In this document: positions 11,811 to 21,679 of the stretch, piece by piece | Layout of the letters: every line of letters starts with the position of its first letter | Position numbering within the stretch: position 1 is the stretch's first letter | Source of the DNA: Ophioceras dolichostomum | Lineage: Eukaryota > Ascomycota > Sordariomycetes > Magnaporthales > Ophioceraceae | Assembly (NCBI GenBank): GCA_003049485.1 | Contig: PYST01000139.1 | Span: forward strand, 1-64,000 | Reading direction: 5' to 3' | Length of the DNA: 64,000 nucleotides | Program-made: the position numbers and the translations under genes | The notes under the pieces: model-generated | Database searches by the model: none | Told to the model about the DNA's origin: nothing | What the model saw: the letters and a program-made list of their open reading frames with translations, nothing else

Positions 11811-12082
11811 ATACCCAGAATTAAATCATTGAGGAATTAGCAACAAGAAACAAGCAGAGCAGAAGCTCGCAAAGGGAGTGCGGACCTGGGTGTCTCGGCG
11901 TCGACCGTTGATAGTGAAATCTCTTCCTCGATCATCAACTCCCTGAGGCATCTCGGCAGCCATCTTGTAGGTATTGTCCAGAAAGGTGCGTCGATGCCCC
12001 TAAGGCACGTGACCAAAAATGTCTACAAACAGCCCCCAAGCTCATCACTCAGATTTCCGGCTCTCTGTTTCGGTCAAGTACC

Positions 12083-12237
12083 CCTGGGTCTAGATATCGG
12101 TCATATGCCGACCGAATTCGAAGGCAGCAACAGGCCGGCCCAATTTGGTTCCTCATCGTTGAAGCGGCCGGGAGACCGCGCCATAGGCGCTAGTAGCGTT
12201 GCCTCATGTTTCGGGTCGGCCAGAAGGCCGCGGGCAA
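12083..12237 (+). promoter_or_regulatory. Shared upstream module of P genes (P2 copy)
   Basis: This block aligns with 25731-25885 (P4) and partly with 20921-21095 (P3). It contains a GATATCGG/GATGTCGG core, GCAGCAACAGGCCGGCCCA, a CTCRTCGTTG run and TTGCCTCA then GTTTCGGG. A shorter match (TTTCGGGCCGGC) lies at 7118-7129 upstream of P1. It may be a promoter element or ordinary duplicated spacer. Confidence 0.4.
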
Positions 12238-12537
12238 GCCCAGCTACTGGCAGTGCCCGTCAACCGGACATCCGGTCAACGACTTTATCCCAGAGAACAT
12301 CATGGAAGATGTTCGACCTGGTTTTCACTGCTGTGATACCAGGGGACTGGCGTAAAGGCGCTACGTGGAGGACACAGGGGACGGCCGCTTATGACACATT
12401 TAACCACCCTTTCATACTATCATGGAGGGTGGCTAGGACTAGGGCAGCCCATGACTACCAGGATGACAGAGTGATGTAAAGTAAAGTGGGTAGTACCTGA
12501 CGCTCTACAAATCTCAACAGTGAGTCCTCATGGATAG

Positions 12538-12743
12538 TGTCGGGAGGCCAATGGGGAAAGGAACAAGCACGCGTGCAAAATACTACTCAATTCTGGTCTC
12601 TCTCTTCGAAAGGAAAGCTATCTGTGCGTTGGTGGGGAGAGCGACCTTATAAAGGCTGCTTGGGAGGTAGCTGCCTTGGAAGTTGATGCCTTAGTACTGA
12701 GGCAACAGCTGCCACGTGAGCAGGTACCTACTATGAACCAACA
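12538..12743 (-). mobile_element. Solo LTR 2, diverged member, target duplication GATAG
   Basis: This 206-bp diverged copy is in reverse orientation. Its left end TGTCGGGAGGCCA corresponds to the TGTTGGAAGGCCA of 15422, and its right end is CCAACA. Perfect 5-bp duplications GATAG flank it at 12533-12537 and 12744-12748. The paralogous upstream region of P4 (GGATAGAATGAG at about 26178-26189) is uninterrupted and shows the empty site. It lies 391 bp before the P2 start, in the promoter region. Confidence 0.82.
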
Positions 12744-12782
12744 GATAGAATAGGAGTGAAGATCAAGGGAGGGAGGTCTGTG

Positions 12783-12788
12783 TATAAG
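12783..12788 (+). promoter_or_regulatory. TATA-like box of the P2 relic
   Basis: CTGTGTATAAGACAAGAG lies about 350 bp before the P2 ATG and matches CTGTGTATAATAAGAG before P4 in position and sequence. Confidence 0.45.
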
Positions 12789-13190
12789 ACAAGAGGTTTG
12801 CTCCCTCTGAATGCTCTTAATCTCTGTTTCTCTGATCAGAAAATCTAGAGAACTCGATGCTACACCAAACCACTCTCCATACATTCCCTTCATCAGCACA
12901 ACGCCAACTCTAACCTCAACGCTCCTTCGAAATATCATACTACTATATTCCTGCCCCCGGCAGTCTAATTGCTTTTTAGCATTCCTCCAGTGGTCGGAAT
13001 CCGCCGTTTGAGAACCCTACCTCGCTACACTACTCACTCCTGTTATCTCTTCCGTACCAGTATCCAGACCACATAATCCATCCTACTCTTATTACGAACA
13101 ACTTCGCGGCCTTTCTCAACTTTCTATCAGCAGCATGTCAGACCCGTCCGGCCAACAGAATCCTCAGTGGGGATACGCGAACCTAGCTAG

Positions 13191-13290
13191 GGGCAGGGTG
13201 GACATGCCAACCAGCCCCAGTGGCAAGGTGGATATGCCAATCAACCCTAGGGGCAAGGCGGATATGCCAACCAACCCTAGGGGCAGCCTG
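13191..13290 (+). repeat. 27-30 bp tandem repeat in the P2 relic
   Basis: About four units of GGATATGCCAACCAACCC followed by a CAG/TAG GGGCAA block encode a GGYANQPxGQ-like peptide. Two of the units carry TAG where glutamine would be expected. Confidence 0.7.
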
Positions 13291-13970
13291 GGTATCCCGC
13301 CCACCCTCAAGTCCCGGAGCTGTCTGGCACCCCTCATACGTACTATGGTGACCCAGTCCAGGGACAGCATGGGTATGGAAATCCAACCCAGGGACAACAT
13401 GGGCACGGTGGGACAGGGGTTGTGCACAATCCCATTCATCCTGCATAGCTCTCTCCCGCAAAGTTTGAAGCCGCGCAGGCGATGCACCCTCCTCCCCGCC
13501 CACGGCGCTCGAATACATCCGCCAGCGTCGTGAGCAGCAGCGACAGCAGTGGGGGCGGCGCTGCCATTGGCAGCCATCGTGGTAGGCAGTGACCGGCGGC
13601 ATCCAGAGGGGACGCCCCTTCGAGCCGAACCAGGAGCCAGACACCCGCCGGGTGCGGGGACGGCAGCACGAGTCATCGCGGCGAAGATACCTGGACCGAG
13701 CCCGTTGCCCACCGCACTCGGGGCGGCACCGAGAGGTCAGGGCCGAGGCGTGCAGGGGCCGTCAGCACCGGCAGTACGCACGGCGCTCAGGGTTGGGAGA
13801 CAGACACGGACCTTTACGAAGCTTCGGATTTAGGTCGCGGCTCCGGAGCAGCCCGGGCGTCGCCGCCGGCCCAACCTACTCCAGTCCATCAACCTCAGGC
13901 TCAGCAGCATCCTCAGGGCCAGCAGTATCAGCCGCACCAGCCTGCTCCCGCTCCCGCCCAGCCTGTTCCG

Positions 13971-14300
13971 ACCCAGCATTATCCTCAGGGCCAACATTAT
14001 CCTCAGGGTCAGCGTTATTATCAGCCCCAACCTGTTCCCGCCCAGCCTATCCCCACTCACCACTATCCTCAGGGTCAGCACTATAATCAGCCCCACCCTG
14101 TTCCCGCCCACCCCGTTCCAGCCCAGCCTGTTCCGACCCAGCATTATCCTCAGGGCCAACATTATCCTTAGGGTCAGCATTATTATCAGCCCCAACCTGT
14201 TCCCGCCCAGCCTATCCCCACTCACCACTATCCTCAGGGTCAGCACTATAATCAGCCCCACCCTGTTCCCGCCCACCCCGTTCCAGCCCAGCCTTTTCCA
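13971..14300 (+). repeat. 165-bp tandem duplication in the P2 relic
   Basis: 13971-14135 and 14136-14300 are almost identical and encode a Gln/Pro/His/Tyr-rich 55-residue unit. A partial third unit starts at 14301. CAG at 14004 in unit 1 is TAG at 14169 in unit 2, so the nonsense change followed, or accompanied, the repeat expansion. Confidence 0.85.
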
Positions 14301-15167
14301 ACCCAGCACTATCCTCAGGGCCAGCACTATCCTCCGGGCCAGCACTACCATCCGCCCCAGTATTACCCCAGGGCCAGCATTACAACCCGCCGCAGCATTA
14401 TTCTCCGGGCGAGTGCTATCCCCAGGGCCAGCAGTACCATCCGCCCCAGCCGCCTGCTCCCGCCCCACACCCCCAAGCCGGGGACCACCACCCCGCGGCA
14501 GCCGTGGCCGGCGGTGCGCCCCCGCCCCCGCCACCAGCCGCGCCGGCGGATGGCGTGGTGGAGCGGGGGTCCGCCAACGACCCAGTCGGGACCTGCAACT
14601 GGTTCGACATCACCAACATGATCATCAAAAAACCGCTCGGAAATGACAGGGTCAAGCTTTGCTTCGAATTCAGAGTGGACAAAGAATACAAGGTGACATC
14701 CCAGACGTCCCCTGACGACTGGCGGCCGGCTCGGTCCGGGGGCGCCCGGGTTGGTGCCTTCGCCATCGCTTCAAGTCGTCGAAGAAGAATGTCCATATCA
14801 TGTTCTTCGTGGCGGGAGAGGGTGACAATGTTGCGGCGGCGGCGAGATGGCTGGAGCGTTCGAGGTCGTCCAGGGACGACAAGGAGGGGTCCGGAAGCAA
14901 GAAGGAGTCGTCTGGAAGCAAAAGGCGGTCTAGGGCCAAATCTGTAGGGTCTCCCAAGTCTTCCTCAATCGTTGGCCTTCCGCACCCCCCTTGTTTCCAC
15001 TTCAAGCACCGTTTCCCTCCTTTCTCCCCTTTCTTTTCCATGTTATTCGTTTTCTTCCCTCCTAACCCTTTTTTGTCATAACCATTTTGTTTTCGTTATT
15101 TCAGTTTCTTTAATTTTCGGTTTCCCCCTTTTGTTTAATAGTTTCTTTTTCTTTCTTTTTTTTTCTT

Positions 15168-15395
15168 TGTTGGTTGGGCTTCAAGGGGAAAAAGCAAACA
15201 CGCGCGTGGTAAACCAATCTGTTGATTCTGATGATGTACAGGGAAGAGTAAAGCTAGTCTACACGTGAGTCGGAGGAATCGCTTTTGTAAGCGATTCCAA
15301 GGGGCCCACGTGACCTAAGGTCTGTCGAGGGGGCTGCCTTGGTGACTGAGGCAACTCGTCCACGTCACGGAAGTGCACCCAACCGTGGTTCAACA
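15168..15395 (-). mobile_element. Solo LTR 3, target duplication TTCTT
   Basis: A 228-bp copy in reverse orientation begins TGTTGGTTGG and ends GGTTCAACA. It is flanked by TTCTT at 15163-15167 and 15396-15400. The flank is a pyrimidine tract, so this target duplication is weaker evidence than the others. It has drifted more than the copy at 15422. Confidence 0.78.
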
Positions 15396-15421
15396 TTCTT
15401 TTCTTTTTTTCTTTTTCTTTC

Positions 15422-15655
15422 TGTTGGAAGGCCAGGGTTCCAATTGGAAAAGACACGCGTGTGGTAAACCGATTCTATTGATCTGAATGATGTACGAGGA
15501 AGAGAAAAAGCTAGTCTACGCGTGGGCCGGAGGGAGTGCTTTTGTAGGCGACTCCTGAGAGTCCACGTGATCTGAGGTCTGTTGAGGTGGATGCCTTGAT
15601 GACTGAGGCAACTAGTTCCTCATGGGTGCAGAGAGGTGCACCCAGTGGTTCAACA
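15422..15655 (-). mobile_element. Solo LTR 4, no target duplication
   Basis: A 234-bp copy in reverse orientation, TGTTGGAAG to GGTTCAACA, is nearly identical to LTR 1 inverted. The flanks are CTTTC on the left and GTGGC on the right, which do not match. Left of it is the P2-side pyrimidine tract. Right of it is the FAD-oxidoreductase relic. Lack of a target duplication fits recombination between two LTR copies at different sites. Confidence 0.8.
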
Positions 15656-15666
15656 GTGGCCGATAT

Positions 15667-16515
15667 CTAGGGGTGGCCGAAATTTAGGTGGTGCGGCTTA
15701 GATGGTAGAGCAGGGTTGATGGTTCGAGGGGCCCATGCAATATTTATAACACTAGTACTAGTCACGTCTTCCCCCAGTTTTGTCGAGTGATGTTCCAAAG
15801 ATTCAAACGCCGTCGTGGCAGCAGCCTTGTTTGCGGACACAGCATTGACGTTGCTGAGAACAGCACTGACGCGCCACCCCGTCGTCCGTGGTGGACTGCT
15901 GCGCAAAGATCGCCTGGCTCGCCGGGTCTCGATCCATAGCCGTCGTCACGAAGCCAGCATAGGCATCCACTAGCACCGCCGTTTTGGAGGGAGGTGTCGT
16001 CCTGGCCGGCGTAGATCTCGTTCGACGGCCTCTCCTCCGTGTCGACCCTGGCGACGAACCCGAGATTGCCTTAGCCGCTCTTGAGCGCCCTGGCCAGGTC
16101 CGCGTTCTCCTCGGTGTTGGCGCTCACGCCGCCACTGCCCTACTGACTCATTAGTCGTCCCAAGGATGACCTCGAAGTTCATGACGCTGTCGCACGGGAA
16201 CCCCTGAACGCCCGTGTGATAACTGTATCCGCCGGCCGAGCCCCCTGACGCCAGCACAACCTCCCACGGCGACGACGCCGTAGAAGGCGAGCATCTCGTA
16301 GACGCGGCCCCCAGGTGGAGCCCGGCTGGATGGACGCCACCGTTGTAGACGGTGCTGTTCATGTGGCCGAAGTCGAGGGTCACGCCCGAGAGGATGCTGG
16401 CCGAAGGGGCAGTTGTTGGTGGTGAGGACCGAAGTGGCGGTGCTGGCCGGCAGGGCCATGCACCACGGACGCTGCATAGCCCCCGGGCCTAGATCCTCCG
16501 GTCCCTGGACCACAG
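15667..16515 (-). pseudogene. FAD-linked oxidoreductase relic (PCMH-type, berberine-bridge-like)
   Basis: Read on the minus strand over several frames, this shows SGVTLDFGHMN, VYEMLAFYGVV, VMNFEVILG, VSANTEENADLARALKSG, then after an in-frame TAA GNLGFVARVDTE, and further on LVDAYAGFVTTAMDRDP. This is the order seen in the FAD-binding type-4 domain of BBE-like and 6-hydroxynicotine-oxidase-like secreted oxidases. At least two frameshifts (about 16290 and 16140) and the TAA break it. The N-terminus and about the last third of the protein are missing. The 3' end stops beside the LTR that ends at 15655, suggesting truncation there. It has no counterpart in copy B. Confidence 0.8.
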
Positions 16516-17384
16516 TGTAAGGAAGATTATTACCTATCAGTCTGGCGATGACCTACTTGGGACCTAGGTAGGCATCTGGTCCCCCACAGACTCTCTACAT
16601 AGGGTGTACATTCTCACCAGCCTCGTTCCTACTTAGTTATTCCTAATTCTGGACGCCGCCGACATCTACCGGTCGATTAGATGTCGCTCCTTATCAACGG
16701 CCTCGGGCGGCATCTATCTCGGTGGTGCTCTATCACATGATCGCTGTCTCATGTTATCGCGTCCGCTCAATAGAGGGGTCCCAGACTGGGGTCACTGGGG
16801 CGGATGGGGCAATATTCGTCTGGGGAAAGTTGAGTCTGAAGGATCGGGGTCGTTGAAGGGGCAAAAAGGACCCTGATCGAGCAGCGGGCCATTCTAGAGG
16901 ACCGGCCCACCATCGGAACGGCCCCCTCCTAGGCAATTTGAAGTTACGGCCGCAGGGACCATCATTCTACGGACCATTGCCGACGGACTAAGCAGCCTGG
17001 AAGTGGGGGAGCAGTATAGGTAAGTAGGTAGGTACCTAGGTTGAAGATTAGCCAGCGTCACACATCTCCTAGTTGGCTTCCGAGATGCCGAGTAGCCTCT
17101 AGGATTCCATACTGCTCCCTGAGTGGCCCCTAATAACTGTTTATTGCGCATGCTACATTAGTACTCCTAGATACGTAATCACAATAAACACGACAGCAAA
17201 CGCACAGGAGTGATGCGACTGTGTGGTTCAAGATGAGGGCCTTCATTGATGGTTGCGTAGGTTGGCGTGGCTCAGCTGCGGCTCAGGGTGGGATGTCGTC
17301 CAGGTTGCGAGAGCCGACTTACAACAATGAAGCCACGAATGTGATTGGTCTATCTCAGCCCCTGGTGATTCGTTCACCAACACA
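16516..17384. other. Spacer between duplication copies
   Basis: No gene or repeat with recognisable ends is seen. Several short runs of TACCTAGG-like sequence occur near 16563 and 17020-17040. Confidence 0.45.
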
Positions 17385-17829
17385 GCTTTTGTGCCGCAAC
17401 ACATGATCCGGTTTGCAGTTTGCAGTTTGCAGGCCACCATCGCTCGCCATCGCATTTCGTTGAGATAAATTGTCAAATGGCCAGTCTGTGATTGAGCCCG
17501 AAGGAGCCGATGCGTTTCACAACCGTTCCTTCTCGCAAGATATGTCATTGTGGTGGTCGGTTTTTGGGGCCTGAATTTTCAGACAAGGCGAGCAGAGCTC
17601 GGATTCAGCCCACAACTCTAGGGGTCCCCCTCAAAGTTCCACGGCCTCCCCCATGCCGGTAATCAAGCGACCATCCCGACCGGCCCCCGACTGGTACTAC
17701 AGCCGCCTTTTTCGGCCGTTGCGTCGACCCGGGCCGTGGGAAAATGAGCCTGTTTGTTCTTGATGACTAGTATTCCTGCCCTGTCTGACTAGTTTCCCAA
17801 CCCGGCTCTCACATACGCCTGACATCGAC

Positions 17830-17836
17830 TATAAAT
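17830..17836 (+). promoter_or_regulatory. TATA box of GT-B
   Basis: TATAAAT lies 148 bp before the GT-B ATG, equivalent to 3331-3337 in copy A. Confidence 0.6.
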
Positions 17837-17977
17837 CGAACATGCAGTGCTCCACCTTCGATGGAGGCTCTCCTGAAGAAAGAAACTGCAAGCATTGGTA
17901 AGCAGACACAACATAGTGGATTCCTAGAACCATCCTGACGTCCTAATATACTTGCCTTCTAACTCCTCATCGTCGCC

Positions 17978-19453
17978 ATGGCCCTCGCCAGCGTACCCCT
18001 GCTGGCATTCGCCCTCCACAACTACTACGAGGGGTACCTCCAAGGAAAATACGCCAAGAAGTGCCAGCCGTACCCAGTCCCCGCACCCGGGACCGAGAAG
18101 TTCCCTCCCCACGAGGTCAGCCTCGTCATCGCATCCATCGAGCCCCCGGACGCCTTGGCGACCGCGCTCGTGGGCTGGATCAAGCAGCGGCCTCGCGAGA
18201 TCATCGTCGTGACGATCCCCCGCGACCGCGAGCGGATCAAGCAGCTCGCCCTCCAGGCGCAGGCCGTATCGCGCGGCGAGAAGGCCGAGCAGGCTCGTCA
18301 GCTAGGCGAGAAAGCCTTCCTCGTCTTCGACTCCAGCGACGACGAGGAGGAGTACACGGTCAACAGCAGCAGCAGCAACATCAACAACGAGGACGTGTCC
18401 ACCACCACCACGACGCACGAACGCCCCCAAGCCGCCACCAGGATCATCGTCCTCACCGCCCCCGAGGCCAACCAGCGCCTCCAGCAGGGAATAGGCTTTA
18501 AGCGCGCCACTGGCAAAATAATCGTCATGACCGACGATGACACCTTCTCCGCGCATGATTCCGCCCTCCGCATGCTGGTCGCGCCCTTCGAGGAGTCCGA
18601 CCACATCGGCGGCGTCGTCGGCAAGGTGTTCCCTCAGCTGACCCCCGAGCCCGGTAAGCTCTCCGCCGCGCCGCGCACCGCATGGGCCGCGATCGCGGCG
18701 CGCCAGTGCGTCGGCGTGTTCCCCTGGCACAAGGTGCAGATGGGCTCGCGGTCCGGCCGGGCGGACTGCATCCTCGGCGCGTTCGGGGCCGCGCGGGCGG
18801 ACGTGCTGCAGCGCGAGGACTTCCTGGAGGACTTCCTGGGCGAGACCTGGCGGAACCCGCTCACGGGCGTACGGCACCGATCGCGCACGGGCAACGACTC
18901 GTTCATGGGCCGGTGGCTGCACTACGGGGCCGGGAAGAGGGTCGTGCTGCAGAGCGACGAGCGGGCGGCGGTCACGACGCTGATACCCACGGAGGCGGCG
19001 GTGCAGTTGAGGAGGCTGGCGAGGTGGGGGAGGACGGGGCACAAGGTGGCGCTGAACTGGGTTGTGTGGAGGCCAGGCCTGAGGGGCAGCCTGGCGGACT
19101 CGAAGTGGACGACGAAGGGGCAGGTCCTCGGGCTGGTGTCTTCGTGGTTCAAGGCGCTGCACGTGCTGGCGTGGCTTTGGGCGCTGGATCAGTGCCCCGC
19201 CGTCGGGGTCGCGGTCACGGCGTGGTATGCGTATCTGTACGTCTCAGGGTACTGGGGGTTCTTGAGTCGGTATCCGCAGTTTAGGGGGTGGTACACCTGG
19301 GTGGTGCTGTTCGGCTTTGATACGGTTGGGCAGGTGCTGATGGATTTGTGGTGCTGGCTGACATTTTTCGACGATTCGTGGGGGAACAGGGATGACAGCG
19401 TGAGGGTGTCGGAGTTGGGGACTTTGGAGACGACTGAGGACGTGATTTGCTGA
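17978..19453 (+). CDS. Family-2-type glycosyltransferase, membrane polysaccharide synthase-like (GT-B)
   Basis: A single exon encodes 491 residues and is the paralog of GT-A. It keeps the TDDDT metal site, the TGNDS segment, QLRRLARW and the C-terminal hydrophobic segments. The main difference is the linker between EKAFLVFDSSDD and RIIVLTAPE. Here it is longer and rich in Ser, Asn and Thr, where GT-A has mostly Asp and Ser. Substitutions elsewhere are conservative, and no stop or frameshift is present. Both copies therefore seem to be under selection for function. The role would be synthesis or export of a surface polysaccharide at the plasma membrane, inferred from family only. Confidence 0.85.
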   Translation: MALASVPLLAFALHNYYEGYLQGKYAKKCQPYPVPAPGTEKFPPHEVSLVIASIEPPDALATALVGWIKQRPREIIVVTIPRDRERIKQLALQAQAVSRGEKAEQARQLGEKAFLVFDSSDDEEEYTVNSSSSNINNEDVSTTTTTHERPQAATRIIVLTAPEANQRLQQGIGFKRATGKIIVMTDDDTFSAHDSALRMLVAPFEESDHIGGVVGKVFPQLTPEPGKLSAAPRTAWAAIAARQCVGVFPWHKVQMGSRSGRADCILGAFGAARADVLQREDFLEDFLGETWRNPLTGVRHRSRTGNDSFMGRWLHYGAGKRVVLQSDERAAVTTLIPTEAAVQLRRLARWGRTGHKVALNWVVWRPGLRGSLADSKWTTKGQVLGLVSSWFKALHVLAWLWALDQCPAVGVAVTAWYAYLYVSGYWGFLSRYPQFRGWYTWVVLFGFDTVGQVLMDLWCWLTFFDDSWGNRDDSVRVSELGTLETTEDVIC

Positions 19454-20920
19454 GTTGGAGTAGGATGAGGCTCGTTGCTCGGTTCTTGGGGTTCGGTGGC
19501 GGTCTGTTTGGATAGAAGAGGTCCCGGATGGCAAACTGTCCCTCTGTAAGATATGGAGGGGTGAGAGGTCGCTGGGAGTCCCCGTAATTTAGGCCGTGTA
19601 GAATTATAGTCCTCGCATTCTTCATGCCCACCCGAATTCGCGTCCCAGTGATTTACGAGACCTTCGTGCGTGACTTTGCTTCCCTGCGTTGTTTGACCTC
19701 TCCCCCTGGCAGGCACGGCGTTCACTTGTTTTGAGGCCGGCTTAGATCGGCGCGGCGAGAGAGTCGGAAGGACAAGCCTAGCATGTTCGGCACGTAAGAA
19801 GCTCTGTGCCGTTCGCGCTACGACGCCATCGGCCGGCCGTCTAGAGCTTGGGGGCGCCTCTCGGCCCCCCGCGATCCTCTGGTTGGGGGCTTCCCGACGA
19901 GGGCTGCTGGATGGACGTACCTCCGTGGCCTTCGCTGCCTGCATCTCGTCATCTGAGGCACAAATGTGCGTTGAGCTTGATGCCTATAGGCAGCTAGGGG
20001 GCAGGCTGTCGTCAAGGTGTAGGCAGAGATGGAGAACTGTATGAAAGACATCAGCGTGAAAGCCGTTCGGTAGCCACCTGTTTGAAATCTGAATGAGGCG
20101 TGTGACCACTTGACATTTTGACCCCGAATTAGCCTTTTCGGCTATGGTCAGGGCCTCTTAAATCTCTCTGCCTGCAATGCCACGAGCCACGAGCCACACC
20201 ACCGCGGTCTCGGCTCGGGCCGGGTTGGGGCCTCAGGCTGAGCCCGCCAAATTTTCACATTCGTAGAATATACGAGCTGGTTGAGGTTTATCGAAGCTGT
20301 TTTTCTTGCTGGCCTACAGTTTCAGGCCGTCCCGTTGCCCGTGGCCGGGTTGACCTGCCTTAGTCATGACTTCCTTCTTGGCCGCCACTGTTGCCCGTTC
20401 GTGGGGTTTCTGCGCCCGAGAGGAGCCCCGGGATCCATCCCGGACGTCAACAACTGGCAGCCGGCCCGGAGACCCTACGTGGCGGCACTGCCTCAGCGAC
20501 ACGTAGATCTTCTCTCCTCGATGATGCTACTGGCTGTGTTTGTTTGATTACATGCCTTCGTAAGCGCTGCGGTTTGGCTTCGACGGATAAAGAGCGCCAG
20601 TGTTGCTCATTGATAGGGAAACAGGAGGTGGTAGACCGAGCAATGGCAAGAGGGCGATGTAGAGGATTTCGTGGGGAGTGTAGGTTGGAAGACCAGCTCG
20701 GCTAGAACTCGCCTAGGCAAGATACCCATGCCTCGCAGGTGCCTAAAGCGGGCCGGCAGCGTGTGGCTATATTTAACTTCAGTCTAGGCAGCAGAAAACC
20801 GGCCATTTCATTATTGTCATGGCCCCCAAAGGCTCAGAAAAAAAAACACGCGGACAGCGAGCCACCATCTGGTCGTGCCATAGGGCTCAGATAAGGCTGG
20901 CCGTTTCGGCCAACATTGCC
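19454..20920. other. Gene-free stretch of copy B
   Basis: Homologous in DNA to 4926-6130 but without an open frame conserved between the copies. No gene called. Confidence 0.5.
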
Positions 20921-21095
20921 CCGGGTCTTGATATCGGCCATGCCCTGAACGAATGTGAAGGTTGCAATAGGCAGACGAGAGTGTATTTCTCGTCGCTGGG
21001 CTGGATTAGTGGGCCGCACTATTAGCGACTGGACATTGGTAGGGATGGCTCACGTTTCGGGACCGGCCACATGGCCCCGGGTCTTGGGCACGCCC
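20921..21095 (+). promoter_or_regulatory. Shared upstream module of P genes (P3 copy)
   Basis: GGGTCTTGATATCGGCCAT, then TTTCTCGTCG, then GGCTCACGTTTCGGGACCGG, in the same order as upstream of P2 and P4. Its role is not known. Confidence 0.4.
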
Positions 21096-21400
21096 GGCCG
21101 CCAAAGCGACCCGGGGCCGATCGCCACACCACTATAAAACCGGGTCCCTACGGCAAGTCGTAGAAACAGTTCGATCCCCGTCTCGCCGACTTGATATCCA
21201 GATTGGCTTCGATGTGTCGCACGGAGGGCCGGAGGGGCGACCATGCTTGACACATCTGGTCCACTCAGTTTAGAGAAGTATGGAGGCACGGCAGTTGCTG
21301 ACGACTATTGATGACTGCAATGAGGTATAGCATATGGGCGGCCACGCCAGAATAGTGATGATGACTTGAGTTTGTGATGCCAGGTAGGTAAAAATCCGCG

Positions 21401-21406
21401 TATAAT
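21401..21406 (+). promoter_or_regulatory. TATA-like box of P3
   Basis: GCGTATAATAAGAGATC lies 279 bp before the P3 ATG and resembles the P4 element GTGTATAATAAGAGAC. Confidence 0.5.
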
Positions 21407-21679
21407 AAGAGATCTCGACCCAGCCCTGCTGAGAGGCATTCTAGCCGGGGAGCCAGAACGACAGTCTTGAGAAACACCACAGTCGGTTCAGAGTCGACAA
21501 CATTATCTGCAGTTTTCTACCTTGCCCTGTGCCTTATTACCCGATCTTCAACCTCCAGCCATCACATCGGCCAATCTCTCCATCCCACCCGAGCCCGCAC
21601 TACACCGTCCACGGACGCATCAAACAGCCCTTACAGCCAAAACCCGCTTCCAGACCTCCTTAGCAGCAGCCCGGTCGAA

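Larger units (their letters stand above)
2890..15000 (+). repeat. Segmental duplication, copy A (GT-A, P1, F1, P2 pseudogene)
   Basis: Copy A aligns in the same order and orientation with 17385-28110. The GT promoter and coding region (2890-4925 with 17385-19453), the gene-free stretch after it (about 5090-6130 with 19620-20540), P1 with P3, F1 with F2, the upstream region of P2 with that of P4 (about 11985-12530 with 25635-26180), and P2 with P4 all pair up. The offset between copies falls from about 14.5 kb at the GT to about 13.4 kb at P2/P4, so there were indels. Coding parts are far more similar than spacers. Both ends are approximate because similarity fades gradually. The F gene that follows P4 in copy B has no counterpart in copy A. 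Confidence 0.85.
13135..15000 (+). pseudogene. P2, decayed P-family gene (paralog of P4)
   Basis: The start MSDPSGQQNPQWGYAN matches the P4 start MSHNPSGHQNPYWEH. After a 1-nt loss near 13182 the reading passes to the frame of 13191. That frame is interrupted by TAG at 13188, 13248, 13278, 13446 and 14169 and by TGA at 13590. Further shifts occur near 14365 and between 14735 and 14770. Across these frames the full P4 layout is recognisable: SSSDSSGGGA, SRTRSQTPAG, DTDLY, a Gln/Pro/Tyr repeat region (YPQGQHY), the conserved domain (CNWFDITNMI, then NVHIMFFVAG) and a basic Gly/Ser/Lys tail (GSGSKKESSGSKRRSRAK). Five of six stops are TAG where the repeats have CAG. No F partner follows it. It is not expected to make a functional protein. 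Confidence 0.85.

Noticed and set aside
14504..14947. Open frame of 147 codons as an independent gene
   Set aside because: It is the domain segment of the P2 relic and continues P-family sequence from other frames; its last part is out of frame.
11577..15655. A single element with long terminal inverted repeats formed by LTR 1 and LTR 4
   Set aside because: LTR 1 has its own target duplication and the interval contains duplicated host sequence (P2 and its promoter), so these are separate insertions.
21165..21180. GTTCGATCCCC as a tRNA B-box
   Set aside because: No A-box or acceptor stem could be paired at the right distance. A similar GGTTCGA at 15719 failed for the same reason.
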